Assembly: GCF_051535215.1 (NCBI RefSeq)
Contig: NZ_JBPPLY010000002.1
Location: 310,001-374,000, forward strand
Reading direction: 5' to 3'
DNA length: 64,000 bases
DNA from: Nitrobacter sp051535215
GTDB taxonomy: Bacteria > Pseudomonadota > Alphaproteobacteria > Rhizobiales > Xanthobacteraceae
Shown here: one piece after another, positions 26,125 to 34,982 of the stretch
How positions within the stretch are numbered: the stretch's first letter is position 1
Layout: each line of letters opens with the position of its first letter
Translations under genes and position numbers: made by a program
The notes under the pieces: model-generated
The model's database searches: none
What the model saw: only the letters and a program-made list of their open reading frames with translations
Told to the model about the DNA's origin: nothing

Positions 26125-27276
26125 ATGATTTCACGCGAACAACGCACGCCGCTCTCGGAATGGTGGTGGACCGTGGATCGGTGGCTGCTGGCGGCCATGA
26201 TCCTTCTGATGCTGACCGGCGTGGTGCTGTCGCTCGCCGCCAGCCCCTCGGTCGCGACCCGGATCGGACTCGATCCGTTTCACTTCTTCCATCGCCACGT
26301 ATTGTTTCTGCTGCCCTCGGTCGTCGTGATGGTCGGCGTGTCGTTCCTGTCGCCGCGCCAGATCCGTCGCTCGGCGCTGATCGTGTTCGGGCTCAGCATC
26401 GTGCTGATCGTAGCCACGCTCGTGTTCGGCCCGGAGGTCAAGGGCGCGAAACGCTGGATCACGATCCTCGGCGTCAACATTCAGGCTTCGGAATCCGCAA
26501 AACCCGCTTTCGTCGTGTTGGCGGCGTGGCTCTTCTCGGAATCCGCGCGCAAGCCCGAGATGCCCGCGACCTCGATGGCGCTGACGCTGCTATTGGGACT
26601 CGTCACGCTGCTGGTGCTGGAGCCCGATTTCGGCCAGACCATGCTGATCCTGATGGTGTGGGGAGCGCTGTTCTTCATCGCCGGCATGCGCATCGTCTGG
26701 GTGTTCGGTCTCGCAGGCACCGCGATCGCCGGATTGTTCGCCGCCTATATGCTGGTTCCTCATGTCGCTGTCCGCATCCAGCGATTCATGGATCCGGCTT
26801 CCGGCGACACATTCCAGGTCGATACCGCCATGGATGCTTTCGCCAACGGCGGCTGGTTCGGGCTCGGTCCGGGCGAGGGCATCGCCAAGCGGAGCCTTCC
26901 CGACAGTCACACCGACTTCGTGTTTGCGGTCGGCGCCGAGGAATTCGGCATCATCATGTGCCTTGCGCTGCTGGCGTTGTTCACCTTCATCGTCATGCGC
27001 ACCCTGTCGCGCGCCTACGCGTCGGAGGATCTGTTCTCGCGCTTCGCCGCGTCCGGGCTCGCGATCATGTTCGGCGTGCAGGCGGCCATTAACATGGCGG
27101 TCAACCTGCATCTGATCCCCGCCAAGGGCATGACGCTGCCGTTCATTTCCTATGGCGGCTCGTCGATGGTCTCGCTCGCTTATGGCGTCGGCCTGATGCT
27201 GGCGCTGACGCGGCAGCGGCCGCGCACGGAAATGGAATCGATCGGCGAGGCCACCGCCGCCGCGAGCTATGCGTAG
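26125..27276 (+). CDS. ftsW: Septal peptidoglycan glycosyltransferase FtsW
   Basis: 383 aa SEDS-family polytopic membrane protein that polymerises septal glycan from lipid II in complex with FtsI. About ten membrane helices. Family blocks: KGAKRWITILGVNIQASESAKPA, VLEPDFGQTM with the SEDS catalytic Asp, and PAKGMTLPFISYGGSSMVSLAYGVG near the C-terminus. Start ATG 26125; the gap to murD carries REP-like palindromes, so ftsW may have its own promoter. Confidence 0.96.
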   Translation: MISREQRTPLSEWWWTVDRWLLAAMILLMLTGVVLSLAASPSVATRIGLDPFHFFHRHVLFLLPSVVVMVGVSFLSPRQIRRSALIVFGLSIVLIVATLVFGPEVKGAKRWITILGVNIQASESAKPAFVVLAAWLFSESARKPEMPATSMALTLLLGLVTLLVLEPDFGQTMLILMVWGALFFIAGMRIVWVFGLAGTAIAGLFAAYMLVPHVAVRIQRFMDPASGDTFQVDTAMDAFANGGWFGLGPGEGIAKRSLPDSHTDFVFAVGAEEFGIIMCLALLALFTFIVMRTLSRAYASEDLFSRFAASGLAIMFGVQAAINMAVNLHLIPAKGMTLPFISYGGSSMVSLAYGVGLMLALTRQRPRTEMESIGEATAAASYA

Positions 27277-27302
27277 ATGGATGTGTGTCCGCGGCCTGAC
27301 CC

Positions 27303-27421
27303 TCATGCCCGGGCCATAGCCGTTCGAAGAACGGTGCTCCCCCATGGTGCCGGGCATCCACCTTTTGCAAGCGTGTGATAGGAAAAGGCGTGGATGGCCG
27401 GGACGAAGCCCGGCCATGACG
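27303..27421. repeat. Two-hairpin REP-like element between ftsW and murG
   Basis: Left hairpin: ATGCCCGG/CCGGGCAT (27305-27312 with 27350-27357) enclosing CCGTTC/GAACGG (27320-27325 with 27329-27334). Right hairpin: TGGCCGGG/CCCGGCCA (27395-27402 with 27409-27416). All arms are perfect. The element fills nearly all of the ftsW-murG gap. Confidence 0.75.
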
Positions 27422-27449
27422 ATGGTGATTTGGGCCGGGTGACGATCTT

Positions 27450-28553
27450 GTGACCGAACAACAACCTCTCATCCTGCTCGCCGCCGGAGGCACCGGGGGA
27501 CATCTGTTTCCAGCCGAGGCGCTCGGCGTCGAGCTGATGAAGCGCGGCCTGCGGGTGCGGCTGGTGACGGACTCGCGCGCGCTGCGCTATAGCGGGCTGT
27601 TCTCGAAGGACATGACCGACGTGGTGCCGAGCGAGACCGTGCGCGGCCGCTCGCCGCTGGCGCTGGCACGCACCGGCCTGATGCTCGCGACCGGCACGGC
27701 CGTCGCGTTCAAGCTGATGCATCGGTTGAAGCCAGCCGCCGTGATCGGCTTCGGCGGTTATCCGACCTTGCCGCCGCTGCTTGCCGCGCGGCTCGCCGGA
27801 ATTCCGACCCTGATCCACGACGCCAACGCGGTAATGGGCCGCGCCAACCGCTTCCTGTCGCGCCGCGTCAGCGCCATCGCCACCTCGCTGCCGGGCGTGC
27901 TTGCCAAGGAGCCTTCGCTGATCGGCAAGACCACGACGACCGGCACGCCGATGCGGCCGGCTATTCTCGCAGCCGCCGCCGTTCCCTTTGCCGCGCCTGG
28001 TCCGGGCGATCCCATCCGCGTTCTCGTGGTCGGCGGCAGCCAGGGCGCGCGCGTCATGAGCGACATCGTGCCGGCGGCGATCGAAAAGCTCGAAGCCGCA
28101 CTGCTGCGGCGGCTGGTGCTGACCCAGCAGGTGCGCGACGAAGACATGGCGCGGGTCCGCGCGGTTTATGATCGGCTCGGGATTAATGCCGAGCTGGCGC
28201 CGTTCTTCGCCGACCTGCCGGCGCGGCTGGCGTCGAGTCACATCATCGTCTCCCGCTCCGGCGCAGGCACGGTGGCCGAGCTTGGCGCGATCGGGCGCGC
28301 CTCGATCCTGGTGCCGCTTCCCGGCGCGATCGATCAGGACCAGTTCGCCAATGCCGGCGTGCTGGCGGATGCCGGCGGCGCGATCCGCATCGTGCAGGCG
28401 GATTTCACGCCGGAACGTCTCGCGGCCGAATTGTCCGCGCTGGCCGATGATCCGGCGCGGCTTGCGGCCATGGCGGCGGCAGCACGCACCGTGGGCCGGC
28501 TCGACGCGGCGGAGCGGCTCGCGGATCTGGTCGTTAAAGTGGCCGGAATCTAG
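27450..28553 (+). CDS. murG: UDP-GlcNAc:lipid I N-acetylglucosaminyltransferase
   Basis: 367 aa GT28 glycosyltransferase converting lipid I to lipid II on the inner face of the membrane. The donor/acceptor loops are LLAAGGTGGHLFPAEALG at the N-terminus and VVGGSQGARVMSDIVP in the C-terminal domain, then SRSGAGTVAELGAIGRAS and PLPGAIDQDQFANA. Start GTG 27450 gives the normal N-terminus. Confidence 0.96.
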   Translation: MTEQQPLILLAAGGTGGHLFPAEALGVELMKRGLRVRLVTDSRALRYSGLFSKDMTDVVPSETVRGRSPLALARTGLMLATGTAVAFKLMHRLKPAAVIGFGGYPTLPPLLAARLAGIPTLIHDANAVMGRANRFLSRRVSAIATSLPGVLAKEPSLIGKTTTTGTPMRPAILAAAAVPFAAPGPGDPIRVLVVGGSQGARVMSDIVPAAIEKLEAALLRRLVLTQQVRDEDMARVRAVYDRLGINAELAPFFADLPARLASSHIIVSRSGAGTVAELGAIGRASILVPLPGAIDQDQFANAGVLADAGGAIRIVQADFTPERLAAELSALADDPARLAAMAAAARTVGRLDAAERLADLVVKVAGI

Positions 28554-28569
28554 CTGATTCGGACTTGTC

Positions 28570-28591
28570 ATGCCCCGCGAAAGCGGGGCAT
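28570..28591. repeat. REP-like palindrome between murG and murC
   Basis: Perfect 9-bp inverted repeat ATGCCCCGC/GCGGGGCAT with a GAAA loop, beginning 17 bp after the murG stop. Same family as the palindromes at 26001 and 27305. Confidence 0.7.
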
Positions 28592-28672
28592 CCAGTACGC
28601 CGTGCGGCCGCTGGGAATCGGTGGCGCGGAATACGGATCGTCCGCTTGGGACGATGACGGCAAGGAACAGAC

Positions 28673-30076
28673 ATGAGACTGCCGCGCGAAATCGGCCCCA
28701 TCCACTTCGTCGGCATCGGCGGCATCGGCATGAGCGGCATCGCCGAGGTGCTGTGCAATCTCGGCTATACAGTGCAGGGTTCGGACGCTTCCGAGGGCGC
28801 CAATGTCAGCCGCCTGCGCGAGAAGGGAATCCATGTCACGGTCGGCCACAAGGCCGGCAACGTGAACGGCGCGGACGTGCTTGTGGTTTCCACCGCGATC
28901 AGGCGCGACAATCCCGAATTGATGGCGGCGCGCGCACAGCGCATTCCCGTCGTGCGTCGCGCCGAGATGCTCGCCGAACTGATGCGGCTGAAAAGCTGCG
29001 TCGCCATCGCAGGCACCCACGGCAAGACCACGACCACGTCCATGGTCGCGGCGCTGCTCGACGCCGGCGATTTCGATCCCACCGTCATCAACGGCGGCAT
29101 CATCAACGCCTATGGCACCAATGCGCGGTTGGGGGCGGGCGAGTGGATGGTGGTGGAAGCCGACGAAAGCGACGGCACGTTTCTGAAACTGCCGACCGAC
29201 GTCGCCATCGTCACCAATGTCGATCCCGAGCATCTCGATCACTTCAAGACTTTCGACGCCGTGCAGGATGCATTCCGCTCGTTTGTCGAGAACGTGCCGT
29301 TCTACGGCTTCGCGGTGATGTGCATCGATCATGCCGTCGTGCAGAGCATGGTCGGCAAGATCGAGGACCGCCGCATCATCACCTACGGCGAGAACCCGCA
29401 GGCCGACGCCCGGCTGGTCGACCTCGCGCCGAACGGCGGCGGCTCGCATTTCCGCGTCGTGTTCCGCAACCGCAAGACCGACGCCGCCCACGAGATCTCC
29501 GATCTGGTGCTGCCGATGCCCGGCCGCCACAACGCGCTCAACGCCACGGCGGCGATCGCGGTGGCGCATGAACTCGGCATTCCCGACGCAACCATCCGCA
29601 GCGCCCTCGCTGGGTTCGGCGGCGTCAAGCGGCGCTTTACCAAGACCGGCGACTGGAACGGCGTCACTATCATCGACGACTACGGTCATCATCCGGTCGA
29701 GATCGCCGCGGTGCTGAAAGCGGCGCGCGAGTCCACCGCCGGCCGGGTCATCGCCGTGGTGCAGCCGCATCGCTACAGCCGCCTGCAGTCGCTGTTCGAG
29801 GAATTCTGCACGTGCTTCAACGATGCCGATACCGTGGTCGTCGCCGAGGTCTATCCGGCGGGCGAGGCGCCGATCGAGGGCATCGACCGCGACCACTTCG
29901 TGCTCGGCCTGCGCGCTCACGGTCACCGCCAGGTGGTGCCGTTGCAGGAGTCGGCGGCGCTGCCGGGTGTCATTGCAGGTCTGGCGAAGCCCGGCGATTA
30001 TGTGGTGTGCCTCGGCGCCGGCAACATCACGCAGTGGGCCTATGCGCTGCCGGGCGAACTCAAGGCGCTGGGATGA
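28673..30076 (+). CDS. murC: UDP-N-acetylmuramate:L-alanine ligase
   Basis: 467 aa, first Mur ligase of the pathway. N-terminal nucleotide-binding HFVGIGGIGMSGIAEVL, ATP loop AGTHGKTTTTSMVA, substrate block INAYGTNARLG, DESDGTFLKL, and the C-terminal IDDYGHHPVEI typical of MurC rather than the other Mur ligases. Start ATG 28673. Confidence 0.97.
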   Translation: MRLPREIGPIHFVGIGGIGMSGIAEVLCNLGYTVQGSDASEGANVSRLREKGIHVTVGHKAGNVNGADVLVVSTAIRRDNPELMAARAQRIPVVRRAEMLAELMRLKSCVAIAGTHGKTTTTSMVAALLDAGDFDPTVINGGIINAYGTNARLGAGEWMVVEADESDGTFLKLPTDVAIVTNVDPEHLDHFKTFDAVQDAFRSFVENVPFYGFAVMCIDHAVVQSMVGKIEDRRIITYGENPQADARLVDLAPNGGGSHFRVVFRNRKTDAAHEISDLVLPMPGRHNALNATAAIAVAHELGIPDATIRSALAGFGGVKRRFTKTGDWNGVTIIDDYGHHPVEIAAVLKAARESTAGRVIAVVQPHRYSRLQSLFEEFCTCFNDADTVVVAEVYPAGEAPIEGIDRDHFVLGLRAHGHRQVVPLQESAALPGVIAGLAKPGDYVVCLGAGNITQWAYALPGELKALG

Positions 30077-30132
30077 TGGTCCTCGCGATGATGTTTGTGA
30101 AAAGTGGTGAATTTGCCGCGTGGCATGGACTG

Positions 30133-30236
30133 CTCTCTCCCCCCTTGTGGGGGAGAGGTGGAGAGGGGGGTATCTTTAACGTCGGTGCATGTTGCACATC
30201 CCCCTCCGTGATCCTCCCCCACAAGGGGGGAGAGAG
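30133..30236. repeat. Large palindromic element upstream of murB
   Basis: A perfect 23-bp inverted repeat (30133-30155 with 30214-30236), C/T-rich on the left arm and containing CCCCCCTTGTGGGGGAG. It encloses an imperfect continuation of the arms (AGGTGGAGAGGGGG against GATCACGGAGGGGG) and an apical 5-bp hairpin GTGCA/TGCAC. The whole 104-bp unit could fold into one long hairpin. It lies about 40 bp before the murB start and differs in sequence from the CCGGGC-type palindromes. Confidence 0.8.
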
Positions 30237-30275
30237 CCGACCGTGCGGTTCGGCGACGCCATTGCTCAAGCAGCC

Positions 30276-31193
30276 ATGACCTTCCCCGACGTCACCGCAA
30301 AACTGAAATCGCAGATGCCGGAGTTGCGCGGGCGGATGCTGGCGAACGAGCCGCTCGCGCCGCTGACATGGTTTCGCGTCGGCGGTCCGGCGCAGGTGCT
30401 GTTCACGCCGGCGGATGAAAACGATCTCGCTTATTTCCTGCGGCATCTGCCGGAGGAAATTCCGATCTACTGCATTGGCGTCGGCTCCAACCTGATCGTG
30501 CGCGACCGCGGCCTGCCGGGCGTGGTGATCCGCCTGTCGGCGCGCGGCTTCGGGGAGATCGCGACCGACGGCGAGACGTTGCACGCCGGCGCCGCGGCGC
30601 TCGACAAGCGCGTCGCCGAAGCTGCGGCCGTGGCGGGTCTCGGCGGCCTCGAATTCTATTTCGGTATCCCCGGCACCATCGGCGGTGCGCTGCGCATGAA
30701 TGCCGGCGCCAACGGCAGCGAAACAAAAGATGTTCTGGTTCAGGCGCGCGCCGTCGGCCGCCGCGGCGACAAGATGACGTTCGACAATGCCGGCATGAAG
30801 TTCGAATACCGCAATAGCGCGATCTATCCTTCCGTCATCTTCACCGGTGCGACGTTTCGCGGACGCAAGGTCGCGCCGGAGGCGATCCGTGCGCGCATGG
30901 ACGAGGTGCAGAGCCATCGCGAAACCGTGCAGCCGATCCGCGACAAGACCGGCGGCTCGACCTTCAAGAATCCGCCGGGGCAGAGCGCATGGAAACTGAT
31001 CGATGCCGCCGGGATGCGCGGCCATCGCGTCGGCGGCGCGCAGGTCTCGGAGATGCACTGCAATTTCCTCATCAATACCGGCGATGCTACCGCGCGCGAC
31101 ATCGAGACGCTGGGGGACTTCGTGCGCGCGCAGGTGAAGAAGCAGTCGGGCGTCGACCTGCAATGGGAAATCAAGCGGATCGGGTTGGAATAG
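30276..31193 (+). CDS. murB: UDP-N-acetylenolpyruvoylglucosamine reductase
   Basis: 305 aa FAD enzyme reducing UDP-GlcNAc-enolpyruvate to UDP-MurNAc. FAD-binding WFRVGGPAQVLF and GVGSNLIVRDRG, substrate block EFYFGIPGTIGGALRMNAGA, and C-terminal GGSTFKNPPGQSAWKLIDAA / GGAQVSEMHCNFLIN. Start ATG 30276 was chosen; the frame is open 29 codons upstream, but those codons run into the palindromic repeat (30133-30236) and read as unrelated sequence. Confidence 0.95.
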   Translation: MTFPDVTAKLKSQMPELRGRMLANEPLAPLTWFRVGGPAQVLFTPADENDLAYFLRHLPEEIPIYCIGVGSNLIVRDRGLPGVVIRLSARGFGEIATDGETLHAGAAALDKRVAEAAAVAGLGGLEFYFGIPGTIGGALRMNAGANGSETKDVLVQARAVGRRGDKMTFDNAGMKFEYRNSAIYPSVIFTGATFRGRKVAPEAIRARMDEVQSHRETVQPIRDKTGGSTFKNPPGQSAWKLIDAAGMRGHRVGGAQVSEMHCNFLINTGDATARDIETLGDFVRAQVKKQSGVDLQWEIKRIGLE

Positions 31194-31197
31194 GCTT

Positions 31198-32187
31198 ATG
31201 CGCATCACCATCCTTTTCGGCGGCAGCAACAAGGAGCGCCTCGTTTCGGTGGCGAGCGCGCAGGCGCTGCATCGCGCTTTGCCGGACGCGGAGCTGTGGT
31301 TCTGGGATGTGCGCGACGATGTCTATCGTGTGCGTTCCGAGGCGCTGCTCGGTCACGCGCGGCCGTTCGAGGACGAGTTCGTCCCCAGCGGCACAGGCGT
31401 CGCGCTTGAGCGGGCGCTCGATGCGGCGAAGGCCGAACAGCGCCTGCTGGTGCTTGGCCTTCATGGCGGTCGCGCCGAGAACGGCGAATTGCAGGCGATG
31501 TGCGAACTGCGCGGCATTCCTTTTACGGGCTCCGGCTCGGCCGCCTCACATCTTGCGTTCGACAAGGTCGCGGCGAAGCGGTTCGCGGCGCTGGCGGGCG
31601 TCAACGTGCCGCCCGGCGTGCTGCTGCAGGACATCGATCGTGCATTGGCCGAGCATGGCCGGCTGATCGCAAAACCCGCGCGGGATGGGTCGAGCTACGG
31701 GCTGATCTTCGTCAACGCGACGCAGGATCTCGTCGCCGTGCGCGAGGCGGCGAGGACCGAAGAATATGTGATCGAGCCGTTCGTGCCCGGCGTCGAGGCG
31801 ACCTGCGGCGTGCTGGAGCGCGCCGACGGCACGGTCATCGCGCTTCCGCCGGTCGAGATCGTGCCGGCGGAGGGGGCGTTCGACTATGCCGCGAAATATC
31901 TGGCGGCGACGACGCAGGAGATCTGCCCCGGGAGGTTTTCGCCCGCGATCGCTGCTCGGATCATGGATGATGCGCTGCGGGCGCACCGGGCGTTGTCCTG
32001 CCGCGGTTATTCCCGCACCGATTTCATCGTGACCGGCGAAAAACCGGTCTATCTCGAAACCAATACCCTGCCGGGCCTGACCGCGGCCTCCCTCTACCCG
32101 AAGGCGCTTCGTGCGCAGGGGATCGGATTTTCGGATTTCCTGCGCGATCAGATCGTGCTTGCGGAAAAAGCCATCCGCCCGGCTTGA
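31198..32187 (+). CDS. ddl: D-alanine:D-alanine ligase (divergent Ddl)
   Basis: 329 aa ATP-grasp ligase supplying D-Ala-D-Ala to MurF. N-terminal ITILFGGSNKERLVSVASAQ corresponds to the usual GGxSxEREVSL loop but is divergent. GLHGGRAENGELQAMCELRGIPFTGSG, YVIEPFVPGVEATCGVLE, RGYSRTDFI and LETNTLPGLT (metal-binding Glu/Asn) are recognisable. It starts 4 bp after murB within the dcw cluster, which supports the assignment; a second, more canonical Ddl elsewhere cannot be excluded. Confidence 0.88.
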   Translation: MRITILFGGSNKERLVSVASAQALHRALPDAELWFWDVRDDVYRVRSEALLGHARPFEDEFVPSGTGVALERALDAAKAEQRLLVLGLHGGRAENGELQAMCELRGIPFTGSGSAASHLAFDKVAAKRFAALAGVNVPPGVLLQDIDRALAEHGRLIAKPARDGSSYGLIFVNATQDLVAVREAARTEEYVIEPFVPGVEATCGVLERADGTVIALPPVEIVPAEGAFDYAAKYLAATTQEICPGRFSPAIAARIMDDALRAHRALSCRGYSRTDFIVTGEKPVYLETNTLPGLTAASLYPKALRAQGIGFSDFLRDQIVLAEKAIRPA

Positions 32188-32553
32188 GAGTTTGCCGGCC
32201 GGCAAGGAACCGCCGGGGTATTTCGGTCAGGACAGCCGGCCCGCGTCCGAAAAGCCGCAAGGCATTCTTTTCTCGTATCAAAATGCGCTCTGTCGGCAGC
32301 AGTTTTACCTTTTGTTTACCAGTACGTCCGAAGGTTAACGCTGGCGGCCCATGTGACGCTTGGCTGCCGGGGCGCGAGCTGTTGCGGATTTTCCGCTTCG
32401 ACGATCGCATCGAGGGAATTGCGGACCTGCCGCGAGGTCGGCGCCCCCGTCCGGCATTGCCAGGTGGTCGCGCGTGTCTCCGATTTGAGATTCCTGCCTC
32501 AGGCGCCGCGAGTTCCAAAGCGGTGCAGGGCAAAACGTTGACGAGCGCGCGCG
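32188..32553. other. Intergenic region upstream of ftsQ
   Basis: 366 bp between ddl and ftsQ. It starts with a short palindrome TTGCCGGCCGGCAA (about 32193-32206). It carries a CtrA-like motif at 32304-32319, and is the most likely site of an internal ftsQAZ promoter. Open frames across it (for example 32184-32609) are not gene-like. Confidence 0.5.
32304..32319 (+). promoter_or_regulatory. Possible CtrA-binding site upstream of ftsQAZ
   Basis: TTTA-N7-TTTAC at 32304-32319, close to the alphaproteobacterial CtrA consensus TTAA-N7-TTAAC with the same spacing and one substitution in each half. CtrA controls ftsQAZ-region promoters in other alphaproteobacteria. It lies about 235 bp before the ftsQ start. 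Such degenerate sites occur by chance, so this is a suggestion. Confidence 0.3.
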
Positions 32554-33573
32554 ATGAAGGGTGGAGGACGTCTCGATCGGTCGTTGAGATCGCCGGGGTC
32601 CATATCTGACCTGACGGGGTCCGGCCTGCTGAAGCAGGCCGACCTGATCAGGCTCGCCGCGAGCGGCGCGGGTATCTTGCTGCGCGAGCAGATCGCGAAG
32701 CTGAAGCGCGCCCGGGCGGATCGCCTCGATGCGCGTGCCAGGAACCCCAACCGCGCAATCGCCTTTCTGGAGCGCTACGTTCCGCGCCGGCTCGGCATGG
32801 CGCTGACCGTGATCGTCCTCGGCGGCGGCGCGGCGCTCGGTGTCATCACGGGCGGACACGTCGACGCGGCGATCGGTGCTTTGAGCGATGCGCGCAATGC
32901 GCTCGCCAATGCTGCGGGTTTCCGCATCAGTTCGGTCACCGTCAACGGCCGCAAGCAGTTGACGCAGGACGAGGTGTTGGCGGTCGGCGGCGTCAATGGC
33001 CGTTCCTCGCTGTTGTTCCTCGATGCGGCCGGCGTGCGCGACAGTCTGAAAGGCGATCCGTGGATTGCGGACGCGACCGTGCTGAAACTTTATCCCGGGG
33101 CGTTGCAGATCGACATCACCGAGCGCCGTCCCTTCGCGTTATGGCAGGAGGACGGCAAGCTGTCGGTGATCGCGGATGACGGTGTCGTACTCGAGCCTTA
33201 CGTCACCCGCCGCTTCGCTTCGCTGCCGCTCGTGGTCGGGAAGGGGGCGGAAACCCGCGCCAAAGATTTCCTCGCTCTGGTCGCGCAATACCCGGTGGTG
33301 AACAACCAGCTCAAGGCCGCGATCCTAGTCGGCGAGCGGCGCTGGAATCTGCGTCTCAAGGATGGCCTCGATATCCGCCTGCCGGAGACCGACGTCGGTC
33401 GCGCGCTCGCTGCGCTGGTGAAATACGACATGGAAGACAAGCTGCTGTCGCGCGACATCACCGCCATCGACATGCGGCTGCCCGACCGCATGACTGTGCG
33501 GCTTTCGGAAGAGGCCGCCAAGGCGCGCGAAGAGCAGTTCAAGAAATCCAGCAAGAAGGCCGGCAGCGCATGA
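32554..33573 (+). CDS. ftsQ: Cell division protein FtsQ
   Basis: 339 aa bitopic divisome protein. A long basic cytoplasmic N-terminus (about 85 residues) is followed by one membrane helix (LGMALTVIVLGGGAALGVI), then the POTRA domain (FRISSVTVNGRKQLTQDEVL ... PWIADATVLKLYPGALQIDI) and the FtsQ beta domain. It recruits FtsL/FtsB and later FtsW-FtsI. Start ATG 32554. The stop overlaps the ftsA start by ATGA 33570-33573. Confidence 0.93.
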   Translation: MKGGGRLDRSLRSPGSISDLTGSGLLKQADLIRLAASGAGILLREQIAKLKRARADRLDARARNPNRAIAFLERYVPRRLGMALTVIVLGGGAALGVITGGHVDAAIGALSDARNALANAAGFRISSVTVNGRKQLTQDEVLAVGGVNGRSSLLFLDAAGVRDSLKGDPWIADATVLKLYPGALQIDITERRPFALWQEDGKLSVIADDGVVLEPYVTRRFASLPLVVGKGAETRAKDFLALVAQYPVVNNQLKAAILVGERRWNLRLKDGLDIRLPETDVGRALAALVKYDMEDKLLSRDITAIDMRLPDRMTVRLSEEAAKAREEQFKKSSKKAGSA

Positions 33574-34892
33574 CCGGCCTCGACCGCAACCAGACCCCGA
33601 AGACGCGGCCGATGCCGCACAATCGCAGCGCGCTGGTGGCGTCGCTGGACATCGGCACCAGCAAGATCGCCTGCCTGATCGCGCGGCTGAAGCCGAGCGC
33701 GCCGAACGAAGCCCTGCGCGGACGGACCCATTCGGTCGAACTGATCGGCTACAGCCAGATCCAGTCGCGCGGCATGAAGGCCGGCGCGGTGGCCGATCTC
33801 GCCCAATGCGAACAGGCGGTGCGCCAGGCGGTGTCGCTCGCCGAGCAGATGGCGAAGGTCCGGGTCGAATCGGTGTTGCTGCCGGTGTCGGCAGGGCGGC
33901 TGCAGGGCCAGTTGATCGAAGCCGCGTCCCAAATCCAGGGCGGCGCGGTCAGTCCGGCCGACGTCAGCCGCGTCACCTCGACCGGCATGCGCCACGCTAC
34001 CGCCCCCGGCCGCACCGTGCTTCATGCACTGCCGGTCGGCTATTCGCTCGACGGCGTCAAGGGAATCCGCGATCCCCGCGGCATGGTGGCTCGCCGGTTC
34101 GGCGTCGACATGAACGTGGTGACGGCGGAGGCAACAGTCGCGAAAAACCTGATGCTGGCGGTCGAACGTTGTCACCTCACCGTGGAGGCCATGGCAGCGA
34201 GCCCCTATGTGGCGGGCCTGTCGGTTCTGACCGACGACGAAGCCGATCTCGGTGCCGCGGTGGTGGAGATGGGAGCCGGAACGACCACGATCGCGATTTA
34301 TTCGGCCGGCCGCTTCGTTCATGCCAGCGGTTTCGCCATCGGCGGGCATCACGTCACGATGGATCTCGCCCGCGGGCTTGGCGCGTGCATTGCGGATGCC
34401 GAGCGAATCAAGACGTTATATGGCACGGTGCTGACGGGCGGTTCCGACGTCCGCGAACTGATGACGGTTCCGGCAGCCGGAGATAGCGACAGCGACGCGC
34501 CTCAGGTCGTATCGCGCGCGACAATCGCCAATATCGTTCGTCAGCGTGTCGAGGAGATTTTTGAGATGGTCAGGGACCGGCTCGCGGATTCCCCCTTTGC
34601 CGCCGAGCCGCGCGCGCGGGTGGTGCTGAGCGGCGGCGCGTCGCAACTCACCGGCGTTCCTGAACTCGCGACGCGCATCCTCCGCCGTCCGGTCCGCATC
34701 GGCCGTCCGCTCGGCTTCGGACGGCTGCCCCACGAGGCCAAGAGCGCGTCCTTTGCGGTTCCCACCGGCCTGCTGGTGTATCCGCAATACGCACATCTCG
34801 AACATGTCGAACCGCGGCACACGCGGGAGCTTCGCACAGGGACGAACGGTTATTTCGGAAAGGTCGGACGATGGCTCCGGGAGGGCTTCTGA
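33570..34892 (+). CDS. ftsA: Cell division protein FtsA
   Basis: 440 aa actin-like ATPase that tethers FtsZ to the membrane. Phosphate-1 loop SLDIGTSKIACLIA, the SHS2/1C domain after it, phosphate-2 VVEMGAGTTTIAIY and adenosine motif VLSGGASQLTG are present. The C-terminal amphipathic membrane-targeting helix is seen as GYFGKVGRWLREGF at the very end. It overlaps ftsQ by 4 bp. Confidence 0.96.
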   Translation: MTGLDRNQTPKTRPMPHNRSALVASLDIGTSKIACLIARLKPSAPNEALRGRTHSVELIGYSQIQSRGMKAGAVADLAQCEQAVRQAVSLAEQMAKVRVESVLLPVSAGRLQGQLIEAASQIQGGAVSPADVSRVTSTGMRHATAPGRTVLHALPVGYSLDGVKGIRDPRGMVARRFGVDMNVVTAEATVAKNLMLAVERCHLTVEAMAASPYVAGLSVLTDDEADLGAAVVEMGAGTTTIAIYSAGRFVHASGFAIGGHHVTMDLARGLGACIADAERIKTLYGTVLTGGSDVRELMTVPAAGDSDSDAPQVVSRATIANIVRQRVEEIFEMVRDRLADSPFAAEPRARVVLSGGASQLTGVPELATRILRRPVRIGRPLGFGRLPHEAKSASFAVPTGLLVYPQYAHLEHVEPRHTRELRTGTNGYFGKVGRWLREGF

Positions 34893-34982
34893 TGAATTTT
34901 CCGCCGATTTGCAGATTCCATCAACTCCCACGGTCGACGACCGCTGGCACAGCGACACCGCGCGCGTAATCGAGAGGCAACC

